Assembly: GCF_024273195.1 (NCBI RefSeq)
Contig: NZ_JAMZCU010000005.1
Coordinates: 1-64,000 of the forward strand
Reading direction: 5' to 3'
DNA: 64,000 nt
Origin: Devosia ureilytica
GTDB taxonomy: Bacteria > Pseudomonadota > Alphaproteobacteria > Rhizobiales > Devosiaceae
In this document: in pieces, positions 54,246 to 63,389 of the stretch
Layout of the letters: each line of letters begins with the position of its first letter
Numbering within the stretch: the stretch's first letter is position 1
Notes under the pieces: generated by a model
What the model was told of the DNA's origin: nothing
The model's database searches: none
The model's input: only the letters and a program-made list of their open reading frames with translations
Program-made: the position numbers and the translations under genes

Positions 54246-55448
54246 ATGAGCAACGGCTTCAAGACCCTCGATGACCTCGATCTGACGGGCAAGCGCGTGC
54301 TCCTGCGGGCCGACCTCAATGTGCCGGTGGCCGACGGCAAGGTGACCGACGCTACCCGCATCGAGCGGCTGGTGCCCACCATCCGCGAGATCGTCAAGAA
54401 GGACGGCAAGGTCATTCTTCTGAGCCACTTCGGTCGCCCCAAGGGTCAGGTAAATCCCGAATTTTCGCTCGAGCAGGTCTGCGCCGCCGTAGCCGACCAG
54501 ACTGGCCACCCTGTTGGCTTCGTCGCCACCGATTGGGTCGATGTCAGCGCCGCCAAGGCCGCCATTGACGCCGCGCCCGCCGGTTCAGTCCTCGTCATGG
54601 AAAACACCCGTTTCCATCCCGGCGAGGAAGCCAATGACGTTGATCTGGCTCAGCGCATGGCGAGCCTTGGCGATTGCTATATCAACGACGCCTTTTCGGC
54701 GGCCCACCGCGCCCATGCCTCCACCGAGGCCCTGGCACATCTGCTCCCCGCCGCAGCGGGTCTGGCTATGGAGGCCGAACTCGAAGCTCTGGAATCAGGA
54801 CTGGGCAAGCCGAAAAAGCCCGTCATCGCCATTGTCGGCGGCGCCAAGGTCTCGTCCAAGATCGACCTGCTCGAAAATCTCGTCACCAAGGTGGATGGCC
54901 TCGTCATCGGCGGAGGCATGGCCAATACGTTCCTCTTTGCCCAGGGCTACGGCATGGGCAAGTCGCTCTGTGAAAAGGATCTGGCCGATACCGCCCGCCG
55001 CATCATGGAAAAGGCCGAAAAGGCCAATTGCGCTATCATCCTGCCCATCGACGCCGTTGTCTCCTGGCATTTCAAGGCCAATTCGCCGACCCGTCTCTAT
55101 GGCATCGATGCCGTGGACCCCGATGGCATGATCCTCGACATCGGTCCCTCCTCCATCGAGCGCATCATTGGCGCTATCGATGATGCGCATACCGTGGTCT
55201 GGAACGGCCCTGTCGGCGCCTTTGAAATGGAACCCTTCGACGCGGGCACCGTCGCCATTGCCAAGCATGTAGCCAAGCGCACCCATGATGGCCTCTTGAT
55301 CTCGGTCGCCGGTGGCGGCGACACGGTCGGCGCCCTCGCCCATGCCGGGGTCAAGGACAAGCTCACCTATGTCTCCACCGCCGGCGGCGCCTTCCTCGAA
55401 TGGATGGAAGGCAAGCCCCTCCCCGGCGTCGAAGCGCTCAAGAAGTAG
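54246..55448 (+). CDS. pgk: Phosphoglycerate kinase
   Basis: A 400-residue glycolytic kinase making ATP from 1,3-bisphosphoglycerate. N-domain signature: [20 protein letters not shown], with the substrate-binding [13 protein letters not shown] and [11 protein letters not shown]-domain: [18 protein letters not shown] and the nucleotide loop [14 protein letters not shown] at 54246 has GGAGG eight bases upstream; an upstream in-frame start would begin in the long repeat and is not used. It is separated from gap by two small genes and repeats, unlike the tight gap-pgk pairs of many relatives. Confidence 0.98.
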   Translation: MSNGFKTLDDLDLTGKRVLLRADLNVPVADGKVTDATRIERLVPTIREIVKKDGKVILLSHFGRPKGQVNPEFSLEQVCAAVADQTGHPVGFVATDWVDVSAAKAAIDAAPAGSVLVMENTRFHPGEEANDVDLAQRMASLGDCYINDAFSAAHRAHASTEALAHLLPAAAGLAMEAELEALESGLGKPKKPVIAIVGGAKVSSKIDLLENLVTKVDGLVIGGGMANTFLFAQGYGMGKSLCEKDLADTARRIMEKAEKANCAIILPIDAVVSWHFKANSPTRLYGIDAVDPDGMILDIGPSSIERIIGAIDDAHTVVWNGPVGAFEMEPFDAGTVAIAKHVAKRTHDGLLISVAGGGDTVGALAHAGVKDKLTYVSTAGGAFLEWMEGKPLPGVEALKK

Positions 55449-55477
55449 AGAGCCTACAAGGCGAACATCACCCCACC

Positions 55478-55620
55478 TCATTCCCTCCCCATCAAGGGGA
55501 GGGAGGCGCAGGGCGGGGACGCTAGTGTTCATCCCTCCCCCTTGTGGAGAGGGTAGCGTCGCAGGGCCGAAGGCCCTAGCAAAGCGAGGGTGGGGGTGCC
55601 GGCGCGGCAGACCTTCGCGA
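55478..55620. repeat. Intergenic palindromic repeats between pgk and the aldo/keto reductase gene
   Basis: Two mirror-like hairpins, CCCTCCCC-ATCAA-GGGGAGGG (about 55486-55506) and CCTCCCCCTTGTGGAGAGGG, followed by GGGCCGAAGGCCC and a GCGAGGGTGGGGGTG tail. This is the common short palindromic intergenic element type of Rhizobiales. It could serve as a terminator region for both convergent genes. Confidence 0.6.
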
Positions 55621-55621
55621 C

Positions 55622-56452
55622 CTAGAACCGCGCTGTCACCGGGTCCGACCCGATCCGCCCGTCCGCCGCATCAAGGCCGGCAATAGCTGCCTTGTCCGCC
55701 TCGCTCAACGCGAAGTCGAACACGTCGAAATTCTCGACGATCCGGCTTGGCGTCACCGACTTGGGAATGACCACCAGGCCCATGTCGAGGTGCCAGCGGA
55801 TGATCACCTGTGCCGCGCTCTTGCCGTGGCGCTTGGCAATGTCCCCGATCACCGGGTCATCCAAAAGCTTGCCCTGCCCCAGCGGGCTCCAGCTCTCCGT
55901 CACCACGCCAAGCTTGGCATGCTTGTCCCGCATCGCCTTCTGCTGGAAACGCGGATGCAGCTGGATCTGGTTGATCGCGGGCGTGACACCGGTTTCGGCA
56001 ATCAGCTGCTCGATATAATCGCCCTCGAAATTCGAGACGCCAATCGAGAGCGCCTTGCCCTCTTCACGCAGGCGGATCATTGCCCGCCAGGTATCGATGA
56101 ACTTGCCGCGATAGGCCGAGGGCCAGTGGATCAGATAAAGATCGACATAGCCTGTGCCGAGCCGCTCAAGACTTGCATCCATGGCCCGGAGCGTTTCGTC
56201 AAACCCCTGATCCTCGTTCCACACCTTGGTCGTGAGAAAGATATCCCCGCGGGCAACGCCCGACGCTACAATGCCCTTACCGACCCCGGTTTCGTTCTGA
56301 TAGACGGCCGCCGTGTCGATATGCCGATAGCCGGTCTGGAGCGCCGTGCTGACCGCCTCGACAGCGACGTCATCAGGGGTCTGCCAAACTCCCAGGCCGA
56401 TTTGTGGGATGGAGCGGCCGTCATTGAAGCTCACGTGTGTTTGCGTGCTCAT
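55622..56452 (-). CDS. Aldo/keto reductase
   Basis: A 276-residue NADPH-dependent reductase of the AKR5 (DkgA/DkgB-like) type. Catalytic Tyr is in HIDTAAVYQNETGVGKG, with Asp in the same block, Lys in TTKVWNEDQG, and His in LIHWPSAYRGK. The C-terminal NADPH motif is VVIPKSVTPSRIVENFDVFD. Start MSTQTHVSF at 56452 has AGGA before it; a longer frame upstream lacks support. It is convergent with pgk and divergent from fba. Substrate is not predictable (2,5-diketo-gluconate or methylglyoxal-type aldehydes are usual). Confidence 0.93.
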   Translation of the reverse strand: MSTQTHVSFNDGRSIPQIGLGVWQTPDDVAVEAVSTALQTGYRHIDTAAVYQNETGVGKGIVASGVARGDIFLTTKVWNEDQGFDETLRAMDASLERLGTGYVDLYLIHWPSAYRGKFIDTWRAMIRLREEGKALSIGVSNFEGDYIEQLIAETGVTPAINQIQLHPRFQQKAMRDKHAKLGVVTESWSPLGQGKLLDDPVIGDIAKRHGKSAAQVIIRWHLDMGLVVIPKSVTPSRIVENFDVFDFALSEADKAAIAGLDAADGRIGSDPVTARF

Positions 56453-56664
56453 CTTTTTTTCCTGATTTGTCGTGGAAGGGCGCCAACAGCGCCAGTGGAC
56501 TATCGGCAACTTACGATGGAGGAACTCAAATTCCAAGCCCGGCAATCGGTTCCATTTTATCTTCCATACAAGATTAGCCTTTCGTCGCATAACCGGAGGT
56601 CTAATCGAAAGCGGCGTAACGAAAGTCTAATCTCAGGGTCAGTTCCCATCGAAGGTTTTGACCC

Positions 56665-57693
56665 ATGACCAAATCGCTCAATGCGATCGCCCAGAAGCTG
56701 ATGACCACCGGCATGGGCATTCTCGCTGCCGACGAATCCGAAGGCACCATCGGCAAGCGTTTCGCCAAGATCAATCTGCCCAATACGCTCGATTTGCGCC
56801 GCGACTATCGTGAAATGCTGTTCGGCGCGACCGAAGCGATGAAGAACTATGTGTCGGGTGTCATTCTCACCGAGGAAACCCTCAAGCAATCGGCCGCCGA
56901 TGGCACGCCCTTCCGCGCCATTCTTGCCGACGCCGATGTCATCCCCGGCATCAAGGTCGATCGCGGCGCCTTCCCAATGCCCGGCGAGGCCGGCGAGAAA
57001 ATCACCGAGGGCCTCGATGGCCTGCGCCAGCGCCTTGAACATTATGCCGAGCTTGGCGCCGGATTTGCCAAGTGGCGCGCCGTCATTACCATCAATGACA
57101 TCGCCCCCACCCGCAACAACATCCGTGCCAATGCACATGTGCTGGCCCGGTACGCCATGCTCTGCCAGGAGGCCGGCATCGTCCCCATCGTCGAACCCGA
57201 GGTTGTGGGCGACGGCGAACCAGGCAATCATTCCATGGAGCGCTGCGCCCAGGTCACCGGCGACGTTCTGGAAAATGTCTTCAAGGAACTGCGCCTGGCT
57301 GGCGTCGATCTCGCCGGCATGCTCCTTAAGCCCAATATGGTGCTGCCGGGTCTTAATTCGCGCGACCGTCCCACGGTTGAGGAAGTCGCCCGTCGCACCG
57401 TCGATGTGCTCAAGGAACATGTGCCCGCTGCCGTCCCAGGCATCGCCTTCCTCTCGGGCGGCCAGACCGATGAAGAAGCCACCGCGCATCTTTCGGCCAT
57501 GAACCGCCTCGCGGGGAAACCCTGGCCCATGACCTTCTCCTATGGCCGCGCCTTGCAGAATGTTGCCCTGCGCACCTGGGCCGGTCGGCGCGAAAATTTC
57601 ACCGCCGCGCGCCAGGCCTTTGCCCACCGTGCCCATATGAACTCCCTGGCCGCTATTGGCGAATGGACCAACGACCTCGACCGGGCGGCTTGA
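56665..57693 (+). CDS. Fructose-bisphosphate aldolase, class I
   Basis: A 342-residue Schiff-base aldolase of the eukaryote-like class I family. N-terminal signature GMGILAADESEGTIGKRF, the conserved IVPIVEPEVVGDG, the Schiff-base Lys in MLLKPNMVLPG (about residue 225) and FLSGGQTDEEATAHLSAMN. It cleaves fructose-1,6-bisphosphate without a metal ion. Class I is common in Rhizobiales in a gap-pgk-fba cluster. It is followed by a strong terminator, so the ThiE-like gene is a separate unit. Confidence 0.96.
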   Translation: MTKSLNAIAQKLMTTGMGILAADESEGTIGKRFAKINLPNTLDLRRDYREMLFGATEAMKNYVSGVILTEETLKQSAADGTPFRAILADADVIPGIKVDRGAFPMPGEAGEKITEGLDGLRQRLEHYAELGAGFAKWRAVITINDIAPTRNNIRANAHVLARYAMLCQEAGIVPIVEPEVVGDGEPGNHSMERCAQVTGDVLENVFKELRLAGVDLAGMLLKPNMVLPGLNSRDRPTVEEVARRTVDVLKEHVPAAVPGIAFLSGGQTDEEATAHLSAMNRLAGKPWPMTFSYGRALQNVALRTWAGRRENFTAARQAFAHRAHMNSLAAIGEWTNDLDRAA

Positions 57694-57728
57694 GTCTCAG
57701 TTCTCCCCGCGATCCCAACGTCGCGGCT

Positions 57729-57764
57729 GGCGCGCGCATCCCTCCCGGAGCGCGCGCCTTTTTT
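57729..57764 (+). terminator. Rho-independent terminator after the aldolase gene
   Basis: GGCGCGCGC (57729-57737), 12-nt loop, GCGCGCGCC (57750-57758) and TTTTTT. It starts 35 bp past the stop codon. Confidence 0.93.
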
Positions 57765-57876
57765 CTTCCCGGCTTCGCGCCATTGCCTACACTGGGGTCA
57801 ATCCCCTATTGAGGCTTGTCCCTTTGTTGCCAAAATGGCGACCTAGGGAGCATCGGCTCGATCACCCGGAAACATC

Positions 57877-58482
57877 ATGGCTCCGCAGCTCTATCTCATC
57901 ACGCCGGACAACCCGCATCTGGAGCAGTTTCCGCGCCTCCTCATGAGCGTGCTGTCGGGGCCCGAAGTTTCGGCTTTGCTGGTCCGTCGCGGCAAGCTTG
58001 ACGATGCAGCTTATGCCGGACTAGCCGAGCGTCTGGTGCAGATCGGCCAGGCCGCCGGCGCCGCCGTGCTGATCGAAGACGATGTCGATCTGGCGCGCCG
58101 CCTTGGGGCCGACGGCGTGCACGTTACCACCGGCGGCACCAAGGCGATCAGCGCCGCCGTCTCTGCCCTCAAGCCCGAAGGCATCGTCGGGGTCGGCAAC
58201 GTTCGCTCGCGCCACGACGCCATGAGCTTTGGCGAGCTGGACGTGGACTATGTCATGTTCGGCCCGCTCGGCGGCACCGCCGATCCGCAAGCTGGCGAAC
58301 TGGCCCAGTGGTGGGCGGAGACATTTGAGATCCCCGCCATTCTGTCCGACCCGACGGCTGAGCCCGGGACCCTGGGCGCGACTGACGCCGAGTTCATCGC
58401 TCTTTCCGATTGCATCTGGTCATCTCCCGATGCCGCTGTGACCCTCACCGCTTTCGACAAGGCCAGCAAGGCAAAAGCATGA
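57877..58482 (+). CDS. Thiamine phosphate synthase-like (ThiE/TenI fold) protein
   Basis: A 201-residue TIM-barrel protein of the TMP-TENI superfamily. Recognisable parts: QLYLITPDNPHLEQF at the start, AAVLIEDDVDLARRLGADGV with the following HVTTGG, VGVGNVRSRHDAMSFGELDV and DYVMFGPLGG. Typical ThiE has the motifs NDR, ADGVHLGQ and GPxxxTxTK; here several phosphate-loop residues differ (VHVTTGG, FGPLGGTAD). It may be a TenI-like or diverged form rather than a true thiamine synthase. Its stop overlaps the start of the Sel1 gene (ATGA). No other thiamine gene is near. Confidence 0.8.
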   Translation: MAPQLYLITPDNPHLEQFPRLLMSVLSGPEVSALLVRRGKLDDAAYAGLAERLVQIGQAAGAAVLIEDDVDLARRLGADGVHVTTGGTKAISAAVSALKPEGIVGVGNVRSRHDAMSFGELDVDYVMFGPLGGTADPQAGELAQWWAETFEIPAILSDPTAEPGTLGATDAEFIALSDCIWSSPDAAVTLTAFDKASKAKA

Positions 58483-59603
58483 AGCTGATCCGCGCCGTCG
58501 TCTGTGTCGCCCTTTCGGGCCTGTGCCTGCCGGCCCTGGCTCAAGGCAACGCCGCCGACGCGATCAGCAGCGAAGTTTTCGGCCCCCGCAAACGCATCGA
58601 CTATGCTTTCGGCGCTTTCCAGCGCGGCTACTTCCTCACGGCACTGGAATTGGCCCTCCCCCGTGCGGAGAAGGGCGATGCCGCCGCCCAGACCCTGATC
58701 GCCGAAATCTATGCGCGTGGCCTTGGTGTTGTGCAGAGCTACGAGCGGGCTGCCGGCTGGTACCAGTTGGCCTCGCGCAACGGCGATCGCCTGGCAACCT
58801 TCGAGTTGGGCATGTTCTACCAGGACGGGGTGGGCGTTCCGCGCAACCGCCAGCGCGCCGCCGAACTGTTCCAGGCCGCCGCCGATGCCGGCTATATACC
58901 GGCCAAGTACAATCTGGCGCTGCTGCATGTCGAAGGAGTCTATGTCGAGCCGAACCTGATCACCGCCGCTGCGTTGATGAAGGAGGCAGCCGACGCTGAA
59001 CTGCCCGAGGCACTCTACGACTATGGCGCCATGCTGCTCGAAGGCGCGGGCGTCGTGCCAGATCTCGCGGAAGGCGCCCGCTACATGAAATTGGCCGCGG
59101 AAGAGGGCTTGGTTGATGCCCAGATAGACTACGCCACCCTGCTCTACCTCGGACAAGGGGTAGAGAAGAATGTTGCGGAAGCGGCGCTTTGGTATGGCAT
59201 TGCTGCCGAATCCGGCAATGTCGTGGCCCAGAACCGGTATGCCAAGTTGTTGGCCGTCGGCGAAGGGACCACGCTCGACCTTGAAGAAGCTGCCATGTGG
59301 CGCGCCCTGTCCCGTCGCCAGGGGTTGACCGACCCCGATCTCGACCGGCTTCTGGTCTCCATTCCACCCGAGGCCCTCGCACGCGCCGAAGAACGAGCCC
59401 GTTTCTGGCCTTCCGCGCCGCCCAGCGCCGTGGCTGAAGCGCCCCCGGCTGCCGTTCAAGGCCCGATGCTGCCAACCCCGACCGACCCGGCCAACGCCCC
59501 CAGTCAGGCGGTCGATCCCAATCCGCTCCCGCCGGTGACGACACCATCCCCGACCAACCCGGTCGCCGAGGAACAAACCGAAGTCGAAACGCAAGACCCT
59601 TGA
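58479..59603 (+). CDS. Exported Sel1-repeat (TPR-like) protein
   Basis: A 374-residue protein with a signal peptide (MKLIRAVVCVALSGLCLPAL, cleavage at ALA-QGN). About six Sel1-like repeats follow (for example AAQTLIAEIYARGLGVVQSY, RAAGWYQLASRNGDRLATFE, LGMFYQDGVGVPRNRQRAAE). The Pro/Thr-rich tail from about 310 (PTDPANAPSQAVDPNPLPPV) is disordered. Sel1 proteins are solenoid scaffolds for periplasmic or envelope protein contacts. It is coupled by a 4-bp overlap to the ThiE-like gene; the pair is recurrent in Rhizobiales as far as I know. Exact partner unknown. Confidence 0.88.
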   Translation: MKLIRAVVCVALSGLCLPALAQGNAADAISSEVFGPRKRIDYAFGAFQRGYFLTALELALPRAEKGDAAAQTLIAEIYARGLGVVQSYERAAGWYQLASRNGDRLATFELGMFYQDGVGVPRNRQRAAELFQAAADAGYIPAKYNLALLHVEGVYVEPNLITAAALMKEAADAELPEALYDYGAMLLEGAGVVPDLAEGARYMKLAAEEGLVDAQIDYATLLYLGQGVEKNVAEAALWYGIAAESGNVVAQNRYAKLLAVGEGTTLDLEEAAMWRALSRRQGLTDPDLDRLLVSIPPEALARAEERARFWPSAPPSAVAEAPPAAVQGPMLPTPTDPANAPSQAVDPNPLPPVTTPSPTNPVAEEQTEVETQDP

Positions 59604-59734
59604 ACCGCGGGCGGTTCTGGGGCAATAAGCCCGCCACACTTCAATCCAGCGGCGGGACCCCATGGTCCCTTTGCCGGCCGGCAGCCCGATCTGCCCGTGC
59701 CGGCTGACCCGCATGAGCTAGCGAGCACCTCCCT

Positions 59735-60529
59735 ATGGCGCGTTCCGCCCTTCTTAATGTCATGGTCAGTGCGGCTTTCAAGGCCGGCAAATCCCTGTCG
59801 CGTGACTTCAACGAGGTCGAGAACCTGCAGGTCTCCCGCAAGGGTCCAGCCGATTTCGTCTCCAAGGCCGACATCCGCGCCGAACAGATCGTCTTTGACG
59901 AATTGCGCAAAGCCCGCCCCACCTATGCCTTCCTGATGGAAGAGGGCGGCGAGGTTGCGGGCACCGATGGCCAGCACACCTGGATCATCGACCCGCTCGA
60001 TGGGACCACCAATTTTCTCCATTCCATCCCGCTGTTTGCCGTCGCCATCGCGCTGCAGCGCGGCGATGAAATCGTCGCTTCGGTGATCTACAATCCAGTG
60101 ATGGATGAACTCTACACCGCCGAAAAGGGCGGCGGCGCCTGGCTTGCCGATACCAAACGCCTGCGCGTTGCCAACCGCCGCCATCTGTCTGATGCGGTGG
60201 TCTGCACCGGCATCAAGACCCAGGGCACAAGCAATGACACGTTGCAGCTGCGCCAGCTCGCAACGGTCAATCCCGCCGTTGCCGGCATTCGCCGCTCGGG
60301 CTCGATTGCCGTCGATATGGCCTGGCTCGCCGCCGGACGTTTCGACGCGCTCTGGGAAGCCGGCCTCAAGCCCTGGGACGTCGCCCCGGGTCTGTTGATG
60401 GTCAAGGAAGCCGGTGGCCTCGTGTCCGACTATGCCGGCCAGCCCGGTTCGGTCGCCAATGGCCAGATCGTTGCGGGCAATGAACCGCTGCACGGCGCCC
60501 TGCTCAAAACCCTGCGCACCATTCAATAG
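59735..60529 (+). CDS. suhB: Inositol monophosphatase family protein (SuhB-like)
   Basis: A 264-residue Mg-dependent, Li-sensitive phosphatase. Metal ligands: EEGGE (about 68-72), the WIIDPLDGTTNFLHSIP motif (about 84-100) and PWDVAPGLLMVKEAGG (about 212-227). It hydrolyses inositol-1-phosphate or similar sugar phosphates, and SuhB also takes part in ribosome and antitermination functions in E. coli. ATG at 59735 has a weak upstream purine region. It is a single gene 130 bp after the Sel1 gene. Confidence 0.92.
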   Translation: MARSALLNVMVSAAFKAGKSLSRDFNEVENLQVSRKGPADFVSKADIRAEQIVFDELRKARPTYAFLMEEGGEVAGTDGQHTWIIDPLDGTTNFLHSIPLFAVAIALQRGDEIVASVIYNPVMDELYTAEKGGGAWLADTKRLRVANRRHLSDAVVCTGIKTQGTSNDTLQLRQLATVNPAVAGIRRSGSIAVDMAWLAAGRFDALWEAGLKPWDVAPGLLMVKEAGGLVSDYAGQPGSVANGQIVAGNEPLHGALLKTLRTIQ

Positions 60530-60587
60530 GTTTTTCTGCCCCATTGCTGTCATGGCAGTGCGTTAACCTTTTCCATTGTCACGCCTT

Positions 60588-60614
60588 TCGACCGCCTCTA
60601 GACTCCGAGGCGGT
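60588..60614. repeat. Hairpin in the suhB to ExbB-like gene gap
   Basis: ACCGCCTC (60591-60598), 8-nt loop, GAGGCGGT (60607-60614), 33 bp before the next ATG. There is no T-run. It may modulate entry to the ExbB/OmpA-like pair. GTTAACC at about 60561 lies upstream. Confidence 0.4.
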
Positions 60615-60647
60615 TGATTTGCGTGCGAGGGGCAAGGTTCGGCAAAG

Positions 60648-61634
60648 ATGACGCAGACTTACGATCCCTATCACCTCGCCAGCCCGACCGTTTATCTGGT
60701 CAAGATCGTGATCTTTCTGGTGCTGGTGGGGCTGGTCGCCGCCATCCTGATCACCAATATCGTCAGCTTCTTCTGGGCCAATCCGTTCATCAATTCGATG
60801 ATCTTTTTTGCCCTGTTCGTGGGCATTTTCCTCAGCTTCCGCCAGATATTCCGCCTGTTCCCGGAAGTGAAATGGGTCAATTCGCTCCAGGATGGCACCG
60901 TCACCTCGACGCGCCCGCCGGTGCTGCTGGCCCCGGTTGCCGGCATCCTGCGCGAGCGGATTGGCGAGGCGGTCATCACCCCGTCCTCCATGCGCTCCAT
61001 TCTCGATTCGGTCGGCAATCGCCTCGATGAAGCCAAGGACACCTCGCGCTATCTCACCGGTCTTCTGGTCTTCCTGGGCCTTATGGGCACCTTCTACGGC
61101 CTGCTTGAAACCGTGAGTTCGGTCGCCGGCGTCATCAATGCTCTGGATGTGACCTCGGCCGACACGGCCTCGCTCTTTGCCAATCTCAAGGAGGGTCTGG
61201 CGGCTCCGCTGGGCGGCATGGGAACGGCGTTCTCGTCCTCGCTGTTCGGCCTTGCCGGATCTCTGGTGCTGGGCTTTCTCGACCTCCAGACAAGCCAGGC
61301 ACAGAACGCCTTTTACACCGACCTCGAGGACTGGATGACCTCGATGACCGAACTCGATCACCCGGTCAGCGCCATGCAGGCCAATGCTGGTGGCCCGGAA
61401 ATGGCGGCCATGTTCGAAAAGCTCGGCGACAGCATGCAGAACCAGAACTCCTCCCAGAATGCCATTCGCGCCATGGCAGAACTGGCGCGCGGCATTGACG
61501 GGCTGGTCAAACATATCCGCGTCGAGCAGGACGACCTGAGGCGCTATATCACCGAGCAGGGCGAGACCAACAAAAAGCTGCGAGACCTGATCGAGGCCAT
61601 GCTCAACGAAGCCGACAACGAGCGCCGGGACTGA
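60648..61634 (+). CDS. MotA/TolQ/ExbB-like membrane protein
   Basis: A 328-residue protein with helices at about 18-40, 45-65, 140-165 and 190-215. The third pair reads GLLVFLGLMGTFYGLLETVS and GMGTAFSSSLFGLAGSLVLG, the MotA/TolQ/ExbB pore motif. A helical C-terminus (about 235-328) follows. It is one partner of a likely proton-driven stator-like complex with the OmpA-type protein encoded 3 bp downstream. This two-gene unit is widespread in Alphaproteobacteria and separate from flagellar motAB and tolQR. Its function is not firmly known; an envelope role is inferred. Confidence 0.8.
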   Translation: MTQTYDPYHLASPTVYLVKIVIFLVLVGLVAAILITNIVSFFWANPFINSMIFFALFVGIFLSFRQIFRLFPEVKWVNSLQDGTVTSTRPPVLLAPVAGILRERIGEAVITPSSMRSILDSVGNRLDEAKDTSRYLTGLLVFLGLMGTFYGLLETVSSVAGVINALDVTSADTASLFANLKEGLAAPLGGMGTAFSSSLFGLAGSLVLGFLDLQTSQAQNAFYTDLEDWMTSMTELDHPVSAMQANAGGPEMAAMFEKLGDSMQNQNSSQNAIRAMAELARGIDGLVKHIRVEQDDLRRYITEQGETNKKLRDLIEAMLNEADNERRD

Positions 61635-61637
61635 TCC

Positions 61638-62663
61638 ATGGCTGGAGCGCGCGCCCGCCGCAGACAGGAAGCCAATTACTGGCCCGGCTTTGTCGATGCG
61701 CTGTCGAGCCTCTTGCTCGTCATCATTTTCATGCTGTCCCTGTTCATGCTGACCCAGTTCTTCCTGGGCCAGGAACTGCAGGGCCGCGACACCGCGCTGG
61801 CCCGGCTCAACAGCCAGATCGCCGAGCTGACTGACCTGTTGCAGCTTGAGCGCGCCAATTCTGACGACCTCAATGCGCAATTGGCCAATCTGACGGCGAC
61901 CCTGGCAGGAGCGCAGGCCGACAATGATGCGCTCACCAGTCAGCTCGCCGGGATCGACACCGGGCTCGGGGATCGCGACGCCGCCATTGCCAGCCTCGAG
62001 TCCGACCTGCTCGATGCTGAGCGCCTGTCGGACGAGGCAACGGCCCAGGTCGCGTTGCTCAACCAGCAATTGGCGGCCCTGCGCACCCAGATCGGGGCGC
62101 TGGAAGCCGCGCTGGAGGCCTCCGAGGCGCGCGACACGGAATCGCGCACCCAGATCGCCGACCTCGGGCGCCGCCTCAACCTGGCACTGGCCCAGCGTGT
62201 TCAGGACCTCAGCCGTTACCGCTCCGACTTCTTCGGGCGGCTGCGCCAGATTCTCGAAACCCGCGCCGATGTGCGCGTGGTCGGCGACCGCTTCGTCTTC
62301 CAGTCCGAAGTGCTCTTCGACCCCGGCCAGGCCGATATCGACCCCGGTGGCACGCCGGAACTGGACGCCCTGGCCGACGCCATATTGCAGCTCGAAACCG
62401 AAATCCCCACCGACATCAACTGGGTGTTGCGCATCGACGGTCATACCGATAGCCGCCCCATATCCAATGCCCGCTTCCCGTCCAACTGGGAGCTATCGGC
62501 CGCCCGCGCCATCTCGGTGGCGCAATATCTCGTCTCGCGCGGCGTCTCGCCCAATCGCCTGGTCGCCGCCGGCTTTGGCGAATTCACCCCGCTCGATCCG
62601 GGCGAGAACGACGAAGCGTATCGCCGCAACCGCCGCATCGAATTCAAGCTGACCGAAGGCTGA
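61638..62663 (+). CDS. OmpA/MotB-like peptidoglycan-binding protein
   Basis: A 341-residue protein. One N-terminal helix (FVDALSSLLLVIIFMLSLFM) with an Asp (FVDALS) like the proton Asp of MotB is followed by a long coiled coil (about 45-190) and an OmpA-like peptidoglycan-binding domain. The OmpA motifs are LFDPGQADIDPGGTPELDAL, IDGHTDSRPISNARF, NWELSAARAISVAQYL and RRNRRIEFKL. The layout matches a MotB/ZorB-like stator arm, but no Zorya ZorC/D genes are near and the pair is conserved core in related genomes. It starts 3 bp after its partner's stop codon. Confidence 0.85.
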   Translation: MAGARARRRQEANYWPGFVDALSSLLLVIIFMLSLFMLTQFFLGQELQGRDTALARLNSQIAELTDLLQLERANSDDLNAQLANLTATLAGAQADNDALTSQLAGIDTGLGDRDAAIASLESDLLDAERLSDEATAQVALLNQQLAALRTQIGALEAALEASEARDTESRTQIADLGRRLNLALAQRVQDLSRYRSDFFGRLRQILETRADVRVVGDRFVFQSEVLFDPGQADIDPGGTPELDALADAILQLETEIPTDINWVLRIDGHTDSRPISNARFPSNWELSAARAISVAQYLVSRGVSPNRLVAAGFGEFTPLDPGENDEAYRRNRRIEFKLTEG

Positions 62664-63389
62664 GCCGCGCCCGATGCGCTTGCAAGCCAAGCCCGTGCTG
62701 ATATGCCGCCCGGCCAGATGGCGTCGCGTTTGCACGGTGAAAAGCGGCTTTCGCCCCGAAGGTATTAGTAAAGAAGAGGCGAAAGCCGCTTCCCACGATC
62801 GGGATTTGTGACGCACGCATCGAGCGGCCCCCTTGCAGGTGCTCATCCCCTAGGCTGTCGGCGCAGACCTTTGGCCCGGATGTTTTTAGACATCCATCGC
62901 CGCCTGTCGCCAGTCGCTTCGGTTGAGCGGCCGGTGGTCAGCATACACGCCCCCGCCCGATCGACACCGTGCGGCCCGTCTCCCCACCCGATGCTTCGTC
63001 GGCACCGCGTGTTGCCGGTGGGGATGGAGGGACTATGGCACGGGATTTGGTGGCGGGGATAAGTGGCGTTGTCGAGGTGCGAATTCAGCCGAGCGCGAAG
63101 CCCGTGGGCGTGGTGCGAGGCCCTCGGGTCGAGCCCGAGGGCGGCATGCGGATGGGGTGGCCGGCCTTCTCGTGTCGAGGGGATCGGGGAGTGCCTGATA
63201 ACCGCATGCTTAACCTTAATAGCGGCGTGCCTTGATGTGTTGCGCCATGGCAACGTCACAAAAAAGCCTGGTTTCCCGCCACATCCGCGCCCCATTAGGC
63301 AAGGATTAACCGTCCTGGCACACCCGGTCTTAAGATTAAGCGCGGTAAATGTCGTCCTTAAGATTTTAGCCTTCTCTTAGGAGCCTCCC
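62664..63389. other. Intergenic region before pal
   Basis: No supported gene in 726 bp. It holds copy B of the long repeat (62701-63034), a GCCCTCGGG-TCGAG-CCCGAGGGC hairpin (63119-63141) and AT-rich promoter-like sequence. The 9-bp direct repeat CTTAAGATT (63329-63337 and 63357-63365) and TTAACCTTAATAG (63210-63222, the same 13-mer as at 723-735) lie before pal and may be regulator sites. Confidence 0.55.
62701..63034 (-). repeat. Long dispersed repeat, copy B (inverted relative to copy A)
   Basis: Reverse complement of 53783-54135, with the core at 62733-62950. It holds the same AAGCGGCTTTCGCC/GGCGAAAGCCGCTT hairpin, again at the end of the core. Copies face each other about 8.6 kb apart, around pgk through the OmpA-like gene. 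Their high identity suggests recent spread or gene conversion. Confidence 0.85.

Noticed and set aside
60648..62663. Zorya-like ZorA/ZorB defence pair
   Set aside because: The two genes fit MotA/MotB-type stators, but no ZorC/ZorD/ZorE genes follow; they sit in core DNA between suhB and pal, and such pairs occur as housekeeping genes in related genomes.
62843..63295. 150-codon minus-strand frame before pal
   Set aside because: It runs through repeat copy B and a GC hairpin, with no start signal.
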